In this document: piece after piece, positions 1-12,600 of the stretch
How positions within the stretch are numbered: the stretch's first letter is position 1
Layout: the number at the start of each line of letters is the position of its first letter
Assembly (NCBI GenBank): GCA_961205875.1
Contig: OY540812.1
Span: forward strand, 1,550,001-1,614,000
From: Sialis fuliginosa
Lineage: Eukaryota; Arthropoda; Insecta; Megaloptera; Sialidae
Direction: 5' to 3'
DNA length: 64,000 nt
Translations under genes and position numbers: made by a program
Notes under the pieces: model-generated
Databases searched by the model: none
What the model saw: the letters and a program-made list of their open reading frames with translations, nothing else
Told to the model about the DNA's origin: nothing

Positions 1-36
1 ATTTTTTGTTAAAAAAAAAAAAGAAAGTATGTATAC

Positions 37-225
37 CATAGAGATAATATAACATAGAGAAAGTGAGGCAGTCGAAAACGATAACTGTCGGTAGAAAGAG
101 AAAAAAGAGATTGTGGACCTCTATCTATCTTTATCAAACAATGCATGTTTCCATTATTTATGATTGGTGTCCACTTACATAAAAAAAACTACAGTTCACC
201 TTCTCTATGTTATACTATCTCTATG
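37..225. repeat. Short inverted-repeat (MITE-like) element
   Basis: The 30-bp arms 37-66 and 196-225 are inverted copies that match at about 28 of 30 positions (core CATAGAGAT...ACATAGAGAA). About 130 bp of non-coding sequence lies between them. The structure suggests a small non-autonomous DNA transposon. I see no clear target-site duplication, so the outer limits are uncertain. Confidence 0.5.
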
Positions 226-2614
226 ATATCACAGTCTAACAAATGTATGCCTTTGTTTGGTTAAGCAATATTTGTTGCAAACTTGTCAGTTACTTTTGCA
301 TGTGATAGTATGTACTTATATTAGTAACAATTTCAACTTGGGAAAACCTAAATGATGTGAGATTTGGTGGTTAGGTGGCCTCAAATACTTAAAAATGAAT
401 TTTCTTCATAATTTAATTGTAACATTATATTAATATGATTTGTAAAATGAAAGATTATTGAGGTTGTAAGAAGATATTGTTTTTCTTATGACGGTATTTA
501 TAAATATGTCGTGGGAGATTTATTTCCTAGTTTTTATACCTTTTAAAATATTTTTGCGTATTGTACTTATTAGAACATTTTTCTATCGAGCTTTGTCCAA
601 TGCTGCTAAAATGTTCTTAATTTTTTTGGAAAAGCAGCTAAAAATTTTATCAAAAGTATATTAAAGCTAAATATAAAATTTTAATAGGGTTAAATTTAAA
701 ATTATCCCGTTGGCAGGTCCAAAGTTTACATTATCATTATTTGTAGTAATTGCATTTATTCTGTTTAGATTTTAATTAAATGAAAATCATTGCATTCCAG
801 TAAAAAGACTTCCTGTTTGATGATTTGTTAAATATTTGTTATATCGTGTCACATTGAACGTTGTTTCGAAAGAGCAAATTGTAAAAATGTTCGTAAACGG
901 TAGAGAACGAATGCGTTTTAAATTATTATAATATTTTATAAATATTTTTATATTTAAATTATCTTTTTTAATCAATATATTTTACAATAATTATTGAAAT
1001 ATTTTTGAGTAGTAGAAGAATCGGTACTCGTTTTATCGAATACAATGTTCAAAGTGCCTTTGCATCGTATGAAGTTATCATTATATATATATACACGTTA
1101 TAATTTTAATTGTATTTTTAGACTTGTATAAGTATCATGCATAGTCTATATCGGTAGTTATATCTTCAAATTTTTAAATAGCTTTGTAAGATTCTGTAAA
1201 ATGAAAATTATATAACTTACCTCGTTTGTTTTTCATGTTTTTCACCTTCTCTCTTACAGAAAACTTAAATCATTTGGCACTGATGCTTGCTGAAGTTGGT
1301 AATTCATATCACAAGATTCACATACTAATACAAAGAGAGCATATTTATTATTTTGTGAAAGAGATTGTATGTAGGTTTATCCGAGGTAATCTCAAGAAGT
1401 CCTATAGCAGAATGGCCACTCTTTATCTTAAACAATTTTCCCGGTAGTTATCATTCTTTCAATAGTTGTCTCCACGTGTATAAAAATACTTGTCCTTTAG
1501 ATTCAATTCACTAAACTTTATCAAAATACGAGATACACATCGCAATGTTCTCTTACAGGGAACGATAATCGATTGAACGAATAAGTGAAATAAATTACTA
1601 GAATCCAATTTCACGAAACTCATTATTCATAAAAAACACAAAACAATTTTACATACTATCCACAAAATAAATTGAAAAATACGACTGTTACAAATTGTTG
1701 ACACATCCAACAATTAAACCGAACAACATGAAGTGTGCTACATTTGTGATTGGTTAGCGAACTATAAATGGATCACGTGATAAAACTGAATTATTTGTTG
1801 ACATTTTTTTTGAAAAATTTGAGCGATGTATTTTTTTTACCTATATTTTATTAAATATTTACGGTTCGAGCTGACGTGACAGGATTTTTGCATTGTGACA
1901 AAACTTCCCTGATTTTTTTCAGAAAGTATAGGTTACATACCATCACCCTATTATTCAAAATTACCATTTAACCTGAAAATGAAACTGACACAGAAAAATA
2001 ACAAGTAATTCATAATTAATTTATTTAGTTATGTATCGCATTATTTCGTACTCAATAATATTTTTATAATTTCATTATATCAGCATATATTTATAAATTA
2101 CAGTATATCAATCTGGCCATCATGTTCTTTTTACAACTTAAGTTGATCGTACACGTCGCGAGATTTACGTCTAATCTGCAACACAACTCATAGCACAAGG
2201 CTCTATTAATTCATAAACATAATATAGACATTTTTATATAATCACCAAGCACCTTTGAAACATAAAACACATTTTTTTGTTTTGATAAATTTCATAGCAT
2301 CTATTTTTGACTGCTTACTTTTGCCTGCAAATAAACTGGTATCGAGACATCGAAGACGCTCCGATAAAATTCAAAGATTTCTTTACATGAAATAGATTCA
2401 ACATAACTTCCGTTTTTTTTTAATAATATATATTTAATCAACACTAAGTATAAACAAATAAATCTATATGTATATATCCATATATATATATATTTAATTT
2501 ACCAAAAGTAAGCAGTATAAAGAAAAATTGCAATATGTGAGAAAGTAAAGAATAAACAAATTTTTTATCATTTCGATTATAATTTTTCGGCGACATAAAT
2601 ATATAAGACTGTGC
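226..2614. other. Left flank and CNOT4 3' side, no supported gene
   Basis: This AT-rich stretch has no coding exon I can support apart from a weak candidate at 1260-1447. The part nearest CNOT4 (roughly 2000-2614) is probably its 3' UTR. A plus-strand TTTATT near 2020 would be an AATAAA poly(A) signal on the minus strand. At about 1870-1940 lies a fragment of the dispersed CCCTGA-rich family also seen at 3300-3610, 24888-25078, 48505-48795 and 59935-60205. Confidence 0.4.
1260..1447 (+). CDS. Candidate last exon of an unknown gene (weak)
   Basis: A good acceptor (CTCTTACAG at 1251-1259) is followed by about 61 codons open in one frame, ending in TAG at 1445-1447. The encoded segment contains HLALMLAEVGNSYHKIHIL, which I do not recognise. 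No partner exon to the left can be identified, because the window starts at position 1. It may be the terminal exon of a gene entering from the left, or chance. Confidence 0.15.
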
Positions 2615-5600
2615 CTAGCATTCTTGCGTCTTTCCCTGGGCGTTGTTCTGTCTGAAACCGGGCGGCATCGGGATCTGAGATTGGTAATCGTTCGGAGAAT
2701 TCCACCAGCTGTGTGTGTACCCGTTGGTTAAACCAGAATTAGCTAAACTACTGTTTGTCAGACCGCTGTTGTTGAGCGTGCCGTTGTTCGCAGTCAAACC
2801 TCCACCGTTAGTCAGAGGCCCATTATACTGGCCGCCCGTCTGTTGGCTGAACTGACTGAAGCCGTTGTTTGGCGCGGCGTAACCGCCGCTCTGTTGCGCA
2901 AAGTCTAGATTCCGTAATGACGTTTCGTACTGGTCACGCAGAAGTGAGCCGGTGAAAGGAAAGTGGCGGCTAGACGATACGATCGCTGGATCTAACGATG
3001 TCCAATCTGAACACGATTGTAACCCTGTTAAACAACACCGTTATCAAATACTGTATTACGCAATGTGTTTATTACAAACGCACCTTTTTGATTATAATTC
3101 TGTTGATTGGTTATCGGCCAGCCGTTTGTATTTTGTTGTTGTGACGTTACTACAGATTGTTGCGAATTACTATTTTGACTTAGACTCATAAACGGTAAAA
3201 TTTTACTTCCTGTAATAAATCAATATTACATTATTAGGCTCGCTTATTTTCAAATTCATTTAACTCTGTTACAATGAAATTGAATATAAACTACATTACA
3301 TTAATTGTTGTTTTTGAAAATAAAATTCCCTGACTTTTCCCTGACCTCTGGGGCAAAAATAAAATTTGAATACCTTCTTTTTTTGCTTATCAACTTAAAA
3401 TACACTTTTTTCTTCTTTAAATGAATAATAAGTGTAAAATTGAAATTGAGAAGCAAAAAAAGGTCATCAAAATCAAAATTAGTAATAAGTATAACTGCCT
3501 TGGAAAAATATCTGACTTCCTAGAATTTATAATAAATTCCCTGACTTTTCAGAATTTTAAATAAATTCCCTGACTTTTCCCTGATTTTCCAGAAAGTGGA
3601 CACCTTGTTAATGTTCGAGATATATTTTAATTCTATTTTGTGATTTGATTTAAACAGTTTTTATTATAAATAAATAAAAATAAATGAGGTTAGAGATTGG
3701 GCACATACCGTGTGGTCTGGGCACGCCGATGCCGAAGGCGTTCATGTGACTGAAGCCCGGTGGAGGCAGTCTGGCTCTGTTCTGTTGCACCTGCTCGGTC
3801 TCCATCAGCTCGGCGAGCGCTTTCTGCGTTTCGTGGAAAGGATCGAACCCGAGCTCGTCGTCCACCTGTCTGTGCTGCTGCTGCTGCTGTTGCTGTTGCG
3901 ACTGCACGTTAGCCGCACCGTTGCCCATCTGTTGCTGTTGCTGCAGCTGGGCGCCGTACCCGTATCCGGCGTTGTGGCCGAGACCGCCGTGCGACGTCCC
4001 GCTGCCGTTCGACCCCTGGCTGTTTAACAGATGCTGCGCGTTCAGCAGAGATTGAGTTGAGATACTGTGTTGTGATAAATTTGGTTGGGCTGCATCTGGA
4101 AGAAACAATCATTTTATTGAAAGTATGCATAAATTCATAGCTGTACCAGAACAAGTACTTTATACAAAAAATGTACTTAAGTACAAACATAAGTACTTTC
4201 TGTAAATGTACTTAATAAATTTATGTAATTGCAATTACAATTATAATATATATAAACTAGAAACTGAAAAAGTGCTTGTATAATATAAAGGGACTTAAGT
4301 ACATTAATGTACTTAACTACTTTAAATGTACTTAAGTACATTAATGTACTTAACTACTTTAAATGTACTTAAGTACAAACATAAGTTTTTTTGTAAATGT
4401 ACTTAAATTTATGTAATTGCAATTACAATTATAATATATATAAACTAGAAACTGAAAAAGTGTTTGTATAATATAAAGGTACTTAAGTATATTATAACTT
4501 GTTTGTACTTAAGTACAAATAAGTTTTTTTTCTGTAAATGTACTTAAATTTATGTAATTTCAATTACAATTACATTTGTATAAAATTGATACTGAAAAAG
4601 TGCTTGTATAATATAAAGGCACTTAAGTACATTGATGTACTTAACTACTTTAAATGTACTTAAGTACAAACATAAGTCTTTTTCTGTAAATGTACTTAAA
4701 TTTATGTAATTGTAATTACAATTACATTTGTATAAACTTGAAACTGAAAAAGTGCTTGTATAATATAAAGGTACTTAAGTACATTGATGTGCTTAAGTAC
4801 CTTGAAAGTATTTAAGTACGTTTTTAAAAATATTAGTACAAATACTTTTTCACAAATTTATTTAAGTACAAGTACAAATAAGTACAATTACTTAAAAAAG
4901 TTTTTAAGTAGATATACTTAAGTACTTGCACAGCTCTGTATAAATTATGTAAATGACTTACTTAATAAATTTAAATTGTGTTGATCGCCGTTCATGAGAT
5001 TGTGTTGGTTTTGGATTAAATTAATTTGATTCTGTAATAAAAAGTTCTGTTGTTGATATCCGCTGTGGCCGATGTAATTCTGTTGGTTTGAAGGGTTATT
5101 TATAATTGGACTTTGGGTGCCGTTTGGATGATGATTCTTAATATTCATTAATATCTGTTGTTCGCTCATCTGTTTTTCCATTAACCTATGCTGATATATA
5201 TGCCGACTTAGCACATTTTGTTCTACGTTTTGTCTCAGTTCTGAATTGAACATGTTATTACTGTACATCACATCTTTGTTACTATTTTTGTGAAAGTCAA
5301 CGAAAAATTTATACATCTGTTGGTCTAATCCGTTCATTACTGGAGCAGGTTCACTGGGTCTGTTAGGATGGACCTGGTTGTACGCGACATTCTCTTGCGC
5401 AAACACTGATCCCCCGTTATTAGACACGTATCCACCGCGATTGTGGACGCCACCGTCTATGACCTCGTTCGACCGACACATATTCTCTGCGTTTGTGAAC
5501 TGACTGAAACCGGAAGATGTCTCGTTCTCGCCCTGTCTGTTAGACACTGACACGTTTGATTCCGTCGAAGAACCTGGACTGTTATCTGTTGAATAAACGT

Positions 5601-8510
5601 TTGTGATCATGCCAGCCTTGTTTGTGAACCCGAACGCGGCCTCCCAGTCTTCTGTTGAGTTTATGTCCGGCAGACTATCATTGAGAATGTTTGATGGCTG
5701 TGACGCAGACTCAACGGTGACTGCGGTCGACTCGCCGTCCTGGATCAGCTTCTGGAACGTATTCGGACTGAAGAAACTCGTGTTGTCTTCGTCGTACAGC
5801 GTCATCTTTGCTATGCTTTGCACTATAGGGCTCGCATCCGAGGATCTGTCTGATTCTGTCAATTCATTCTCATTCGATTGTTTATCCGCTGATGAGGTCG
5901 ATGTTGTCGACACTGACGTTGTCGTTGATATCGACGACGATGATGCGCTGATTGAACTCTTCGTTGAATCCGTTTTCTCTATTAGTTTCTCTATATTTTT
6001 CTTTTCTGACTGTTGTTTCTTCGACGGCTTTTCACTGTTTTTATCTGCAGCACTTATAGAACTGATTTTTTCTGTTTGGTTTTTGGTCGTCGTGTTGTTA
6101 CTACTATCTGTATTTTTCTTAACATTCTCTACGTTATTATTTATGTGCTTTGTTTTAGAACTTCTGTTCTTTCTTTCTGTTTTATTACTGTGTTGTGTAC
6201 TCGGAGGCTGCTGTGTACTGATGTTCTCTGATGAGTTTTTGGCATTTAATATCGCCGTGGAAATGTTTTCGGAATTAGTTTTATTGTTACTATTATTTTG
6301 TGACGTAGGTTTCGATTCTGAAAAAATAATCATTTCAAAATAACGTTCCTAAATGCACCAATCATTTATATATTCACCTGATATAGAAGATTTCCTCTCC
6401 TTCGTTCCAACATTTGACGGTGATCCATTTCTAGATAAGCTAGGCCAAGCCTCTTTCTGTATGGTTCCATTTTGACCGCTCTGCGTTCCTCCTGTTTTAA
6501 TTGTCGACTGAACCGCTAACTGTTCGTGTAACCTTCGTTCATACTCTTGATGTTTCCCTTGATGCATTTGTTCTTTCGTAAAGCTAGCTTCCGTATCACC
6601 TGTAACAAACCATTCAGTCAAACGCGATTCTTCCACTACTCTAAATCATTGCAGACGTACCTAGATCGTGTAGATACATGCAGTCTGGTTTTGGACAAGG
6701 TTGATTTTTCATAAAGTGTGAACAATATTTGGTGGTTCCTAACGAAGACTTTATGAGTCGCCCATCCAGCATGATGTTGTTTACGCTCTGTATCGCTCGC
6801 AACGCATCCTCGCTTTTGTAATACGTTACGTACGCACTCGCCGAAGGACCCTAGATAAAATCACAGATACAAAAACGCAAAAATACCAAACACTAAATTA
6901 TTTTCTTCGGTTTTGTGGAAAGTACTAGAACACACACAAGTGACTGACCTGCGAGCCGGCGTAACTCGTCGACTGGTTGATAACGACTTTGTGTATACGC
7001 CCGAACTTGCCAAAGTACTCGTGTCTCCTGAGCACCTCCGGGTCTGCTAACCGGACAGGTAACCCCACTACGAACACCAGGTTCTTCTGGACTACCCGCA
7101 CGCTTGCTAAATGCTTACGCGACTCTGTCAACCTTGCTTTACGCTGTTGGTCACGCGCCTTTTTCTCTGCTTTCAACTGAGCTACCTGCAATTATTGTTA
7201 TATTTTAGAAACAAGGATTCTTGTAAGCCCTTTCTCTAATATTATGTTACAATATCACCCCCCAACCTTGAAGCATACGCGATAAGCAGAAATCAGTACT
7301 GCCAAATGTACCTCATAAAATGTATAACACTTAAATTATTATTAATTTATTACCACTGTTTTAAAATGTCGAGCAATTTTATAACAATTTGACACTTAGC
7401 AGATAGCGTTAGATGGAAGCCAATTTGCATTTGCACTCAAGCAAATTCTTTATAATACCGGGCAATAATTGTGTATGTAATTTAAAGCCCCTTTAGCGCT
7501 AAATGTTCCTTTAACCTCAATTTTGTACATGACAAACGTGATTTAAATCAATATTTTGGTTCTCAATGAAAAATGTACATAATACAAACTTTATAAAAAA
7601 AAATATCTATTGTTAAAAACAAACATCTGCTTTCTTTAAATACCTTTAATTACCAAGGACATTTATTTCCCAACAGCAATGTCAAACAATTCAAGCATAT
7701 ATGTATAAAATATAAGATTTATATAACATTAATTAAACAGTGTTTATTTTGAAACAGAGTCAAAACTAGAGAGCCCTCATTATAAACCCATTAGTATTTG
7801 TATTTCGAAAGTGTTATCAAAGATAAGAGTAACCTTTAAAGTATGTAAATTATGCATTAATTCAGATTGTAAACAAATAAATATTTTGAGTTTTAAACAA
7901 CAAATACCACTTATTAGTTTAAGTACGTTTATCTTTCCCCACATTGGGTTAATATTTTCAAATTTAATAAAACAATTGATTAAACCTAGATAATTTGCAT
8001 ACATGGCACAATTTAATTAAAACATATGTTTAACAAATTATAGCGTACCAAATAAAATTAAAATAAATACATAATTCATGCTACAAGAGATAAATTAACA
8101 ATATATATATTAGCGGTCATAGTTACAGGTTATTTATTATGAATTAATTTTCATACCTGCTCTTTTGAAAGTGGAGTAAAATCAGCTGGGTTTTCTGAGT
8201 AAGCTTTTCGGCAAGCTGGACATAAACCATTTTCGTCTGTGCGGATCCTATGCCAGCAGAATCTGCAGATCTGAAAGCGTATGACAGTTAAGAAAGTTTG
8301 CTTACGGATTTGTTTTTCGATAACCGAATCGTAAATACCTGATAACCGCAAGTGCATGGAAAAAAATTTAAATCATCAACTTCCAAAGGTTCCATACACA
8401 GTGGGCATTCCACCTGAAATATGTAAACAATGTTATTTTTAACTGTTGATGGTTGAATATGCGAGTTTGTAACTTGCCTGTTCTTCACCACTCTGATTCA
8501 ACACCGACAT
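2615..8510 (-). CDS. CNOT4: CCR4-NOT transcription complex subunit 4, E3 ubiquitin ligase
   Basis: Coding exons on the minus strand: 8510-8478, 8413-8339, 8270-8157, 7185-6949, 6850-6661, 6599-6378, 6317-4962, 4095-3709, 3209-3084, 3024-2615. They join in frame to 1049 codons plus TAG. Residues 14-56 form the C4C4 RING (C14, C17, C31, C33, C38, C41, C53, C56), near-identical to animal CNOT4. A basic linker follows, then an RRM (about 109-190, VFVVGLPVRLADPEVL) and a C-x8-C-x4-C-x3-H zinc finger (C196, C205, C210, H214). The long C-terminal half is low complexity, rich in Ser, Asn and Gln, with a poly-Q run. It keeps the conserved DDELGFDPFHETQKALAEL block, and DWEAAFGF resembles a vertebrate CNOT4 segment. 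CNOT4 ubiquitylates targets in mRNA decay and ribosome quality control. The protein is longer than vertebrate CNOT4, as in flies. The 3' end beyond exon 8 rests on splice signals and frame only. Confidence 0.95.
3300..3610 (-). repeat. Dispersed CCCTGACTTTT-rich repeat in CNOT4 intron 8
   Basis: This segment contains repeated CCCTGACTTTTCCCTGA motifs and ends in CCAGAAAGTGGACACC. It is the reverse-oriented relative of copies at 24888-25078, 48505-48795 and 59935-60205, which start with GGTGTCC and TTTCTGGAAAGTCAGGGAA. The family is non-coding and its class is unknown. Confidence 0.6.
4170..4935. repeat. Tandem repeat in CNOT4 intron 7 rich in GTACTTAAGTAC
   Basis: Four irregular units carry the landmark ACTGAAAAAGTG at about 4260, 4448, 4589 and 4740 (spacings about 188, 140, 152). 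Each unit has several palindromic GTACTTAAGTAC motifs and an AATTGCAATTACAATT block. Together they fill most of the 866-bp intron between exons 7 and 8. Confidence 0.75.
7186..8156. other. CNOT4 intron 3, no coding sequence
   Basis: At 971 bp this is the longest CNOT4 intron. I see no exon in it. At about 7380-7467 there is a diverged relic of the CCGGTATTATAAAG inverted-repeat element that is intact at 61211-61510: it ends in TTTATAATACCGGGCA, preceded by a CAAATTCT-type block. Confidence 0.5.
8472..8477 (-). other. CNOT4: Non-canonical GC donor of CNOT4 intron 1
   Basis: The first coding exon ends in CAG at 8478-8480 and the intron starts GCAAGT, the classic context of a GC-AG intron. The acceptor (TTTCAG) is at 8414 and the intron is 64 bp. 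This join gives MSVLNQSGEEQ followed by VECPLCMEP, matching the family N-terminus. All other introns in the gene are GT-AG. Confidence 0.8.
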
Positions 8511-9688
8511 CTTTGGTTACAAGAAACTTGCTTTTCGAATTTCTTTCTGACCTGAGTCAAAAACAAATTTGTTGCAGTAATTCTTTAAATGCTTCCAACT
8601 ATCTAAAATGTAAAAACAAAATGCAACTAGATCCATCACATCAAGTAAATTTGTAAAACTTATACCATATTGGCAAAAACGAAAACGAAAGAAACGTCAA
8701 AATTGTTAACAAAGCAATAAATGCGTACGTGTGTATGTTTTTATTAATTAAATTGTCAATAAAACTAATCAATTTTACTCTTTAAACTAAAAAGTAGGCG
8801 ATGACCCAAAAAAAGAATTTTTGACAAATATCTATGTTTCTTTGTGAATAAACTGTCACTTGTAACTGTTCTTAGAAAAAGATAAAAAACCAGTGATTTT
8901 CGCAAGCAAATAAAAATAGATTAGCGTTGAATTTATCTTGTAGATCTTACAAAACATAAAAACAATCGTTTATGTTATAAAAAAAATTATATTTTCCCGA
9001 AGATCGCAATATAACAAAATAAAAATATTTCTTTATTCTGGTGAGAAGCTAATGGTTATCTGAACCTATTACCCCGTTCACAAAAATAACTTAAAATAAG
9101 ATTTTCACTTTAACAGTACTGACCTATCCACAAATATTTATTTTTAATAATTACTTTTTCCACGTAGTCTGACAATTTTCATTAAACTTTGAGTGGTTCT
9201 TTCTATTACCTAAATATGGCTGACGTATATTTTATTGCGCACTCTATTTGCGCAACATACGAATATATATAGTGCTTCTTGTTTTAATTCATGAGGTTCA
9301 TATACATATATCCTTTTTTACTTGTACCTGCATAACAATGTCAATTCGCAACTTGTTAACTCCCACTCAAAGGTAGCGTACGAGTTAATATTGCACGGGT
9401 TGCATATCAACTTATTGTTATTTTCTGTTTTTGTCGGAATGTCAGTTACAATTAAATTTCATTATACATTATTCATGACAGGATTACTCAATAAATTCCT
9501 AAAAATAACTTCGATAAAAAAAGTGTGCGAATGATGTTATCAAACTGATTTCAGTTATTAGGTACTTATCCTCAATACAAAAGGTATTACCAAGTAAAAT
9601 ATTTTTATTAGAATTAAAAATATCAATAAACATTTGTAACAAACAATATATATTTATAAAAGTATAAAGAATATAAATAAAAATTACA
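8511..9688. other. Intergenic: CNOT4 5' side and 3' side of the membrane-protein gene
   Basis: No coding exon is supported here. The CNOT4 promoter and any 5' UTR exon should lie between 8511 and about 9000, but I see no decisive promoter motif. Near 9604-9609 the plus strand has TTTATT, an AATAAA poly(A) signal for the minus-strand gene that ends at 9689. Confidence 0.5.
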
Positions 9689-12600
9689 TTATCTTGAATT
9701 CACAGTATATAATTCATTTTCACTTTCTGACGTTCCATCTAAAAAAACAATTAAAAAATTATCAACAATAACAAATAACAATTAACATTAACAATCAAAC
9801 TTACCATCTTTACTAGATTCACATGATGACTCATCGTAAGTAAAATCATATTTAGGTAATCCAGCTTTTTCTAATAATTCTGATACCAGTACAGCTGGTT
9901 GAGCGCGTTTTTCAATTCCACTTTCTACGACTTGGTTAGTATAAACTAATTGTGTTTTAGAAGCAGCTACTGCATTTTCTAAATCTCTGTATAACAAATA
10001 AAAATTTTATATTGTTTTTAAAATTAGAGTAAATAATATTTTCATTAAACCTTGCACTTGAATTTTATTGATAATTTAAGAACAATACATGTATTATGGC
10101 GACCATAAATGTGTTGTGAAATATCTGATTAAATTAATTGGTACTATTTTTAATTAAATGCATAAAACAATATTAATTATAAACATATTGTTCATTGTTT
10201 GATTTAGAATATGTAAATACCAAGAATATTTATGAATGTTTTCTTTATCACATTGCTATAAATAGAAATATATTTAATTCATATTTTTTTACAGTTAAAT
10301 AATAAATGAATGAGCCTGGCACTTCAGCAAACTTTGTTGTTAAAGTGCCAGGCTTATTCACAAAGCATTTTTACTAACTTATACGTGATGAGTTTCTTGA
10401 ATATTCCGTCGCCAGCACCTTTATTCAACTGTAGTGCATCTTGGCTTTTTGGTTTTATTCTCGGGCACTTTCCTTTGTCTGGACAAAAACTCCGTTGATC
10501 TGTATTGCAGTACGGCTCTTCATTGTATTCTTCATTGGTTTTATTAGCTTGGTCGTCAGTCTGGGCATAGTCAGAGCCTTGGAGTGACGCGGTAGAAATT
10601 TCATTAGATTTATCTGGTGAAGATTTTCCATCGTTTTTAGAAGACAGACCGCTAAAATTAAAGTTTAATTTGTATTTTATACTTAAGAATAAAATATAAA
10701 ACTTACCAATTATCAGTCCAGCTCTTTTTTGCTAGTTCAGAATTGCTAGTTGTAATTTCATCGGTACGTTCTGTGTACGGAGGACTCCTGTAAATAAAAT
10801 AAAATAAATTAACCGATAAACGCTTAAAACAAAGACCTATTGCTCTTACGTAGAAGGTGATTTCGAAGACATCCGTTCACAGTACGTTTTATCTCTAGAA
10901 AAATAAACAGATTTGAATAAAGTTCTACCCTCTTTATTTAAAATGTTTAATACATACCTATCTTGCCACTTCTTCCGTTTTCTCAAGTACAAATACAAGA
11001 AGTACCCAATTATAGAAACAAATAACGACAATACAGTAAATAGGATTATGTAGAAAAGCATTTTTGATCCATCATCAGCCCCACCATTTTGTTGTGAAGG
11101 GGATGACTGAAATATAGTTCCAAATGCAATCATTTAAATTTAAACTCTCACACACCAATGGTGTTTCTGAATTTATTGCAAGTTAAATCGATTTTACCTC
11201 CATAGCTGCGTATTTCTGAATATGGTTATGCGTTTTATGAGGGAATTGGTGGTTTGGATTTTGATGTTGATTTGGCATTACGTGGAAGTCTCCAATTTGT
11301 TTTTCTAATGTCTGCGGTTCGTTAATGCCTATAAAAATAATTCGTGTAAAGAAAATAATATGTATGTATTAAGAGTACGTTACCATTGCGTTTCATTGTC
11401 CCTGTTATTCTTAAGACCCCACCAAATCCTGGATACCATTTGTTATCATTTAAATGGGGAATGATCTGGAAGAGGGAATTTATAAATAATCTATGCTTTA
11501 AGAATTATTTCAGTATACCTTTTTAATAATCCAATGATAATAATTGCTGTGAAAATTTGCAACGATATCCGTGTCGTTTGTTTGCGACAGTATACATTTC
11601 GTTGCGGTCTCATAAAAGTTTATTAAAATGTATGCAGAATTTTTATCTCCTAAACTTCTCAGCGAATTGACTCTAAATAATGTATTACATATGATTATTT
11701 AGTTTTTTTATATATTTATAAATATAACGCTTACCTGAACGGAACAGCTATCGCAGATGGATTTGTCATACTATCAAGGAACGGCATTGGAATGATAATA
11801 GTATTAGCATTGCTACTGCCTTGACGTTTCTTCCTTTCTAAAAATATTAAAAGTGTTTTTATAACTTTCTATCATTTTTTTACTCGTTCCCCTCTCACAA
11901 TATTATAAACCTCTCATCCTAAAATTATATCACGATTTACCCCCACCAACCCCCACTCTCCCAATTTAAAAATATGAAATGTAATGTCACAAATTATCTG
12001 ACTTCCTCACTTTACCCCCTCCCCCCGAACCCTTATTTTATAAAAAAATATACTTACTTTTTACAGTACGTTTCTTATGTTTCTCTAAAACAATAATTAA
12101 TTTATTAATAAGTTATTTATGTATATAAACAATTTTCAATTTGTAATTGTTATGTTTCGCGATGGTAGCGACGCGTTCAGTGGTAAAAATCGAAACTAAC
12201 GCAATCGGGTCAACTGTCATCTAACCTAACTTAACGGCGGTGTTTAGTAAACAATCAAATACGTTCAACAATTAGAGTATTTAATTTCTTTTAGAAAAAA
12301 ATAAGTACAACTAATGAAAAATACCTCGGAAAAGGCTGGTGCAAGGTTTTCTATATGTTAGGTTATTTATTTTTTTATGAAATTAAAAGATTAATTAGTA
12401 TAACCCTTAGTTCTTGATAACTGATATAATTCTTTAAATAAACATAAGAATATTATTCATGCATAATACATAAATAGATACTGTTTTCAATAAATAATAA
12501 GTGAATTAACAATAATATTGATTTAAGAAGAAATCAAAAACTACAACTGAAGAAAATAATAAAAAAGAATTTGTTAATTAAACATGTTTTTCAAATTAAT

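Noticed and set aside
3710-4027. 105-codon plus-strand open frame with a Leu run
   Set aside because: Antisense of CNOT4 exon 8; the Leu run is the complement of the poly-Q codons.
5603-6343. 246-codon plus-strand open frame
   Set aside because: It is the exact antisense of the large Ser/Asn-rich CNOT4 exon, and its low-complexity composition mirrors that exon.
6925-7191. RRM-bearing frame as a separate small gene
   Set aside because: It is exon 4 of CNOT4; splice sites and phases join it to the RING and zinc-finger exons.
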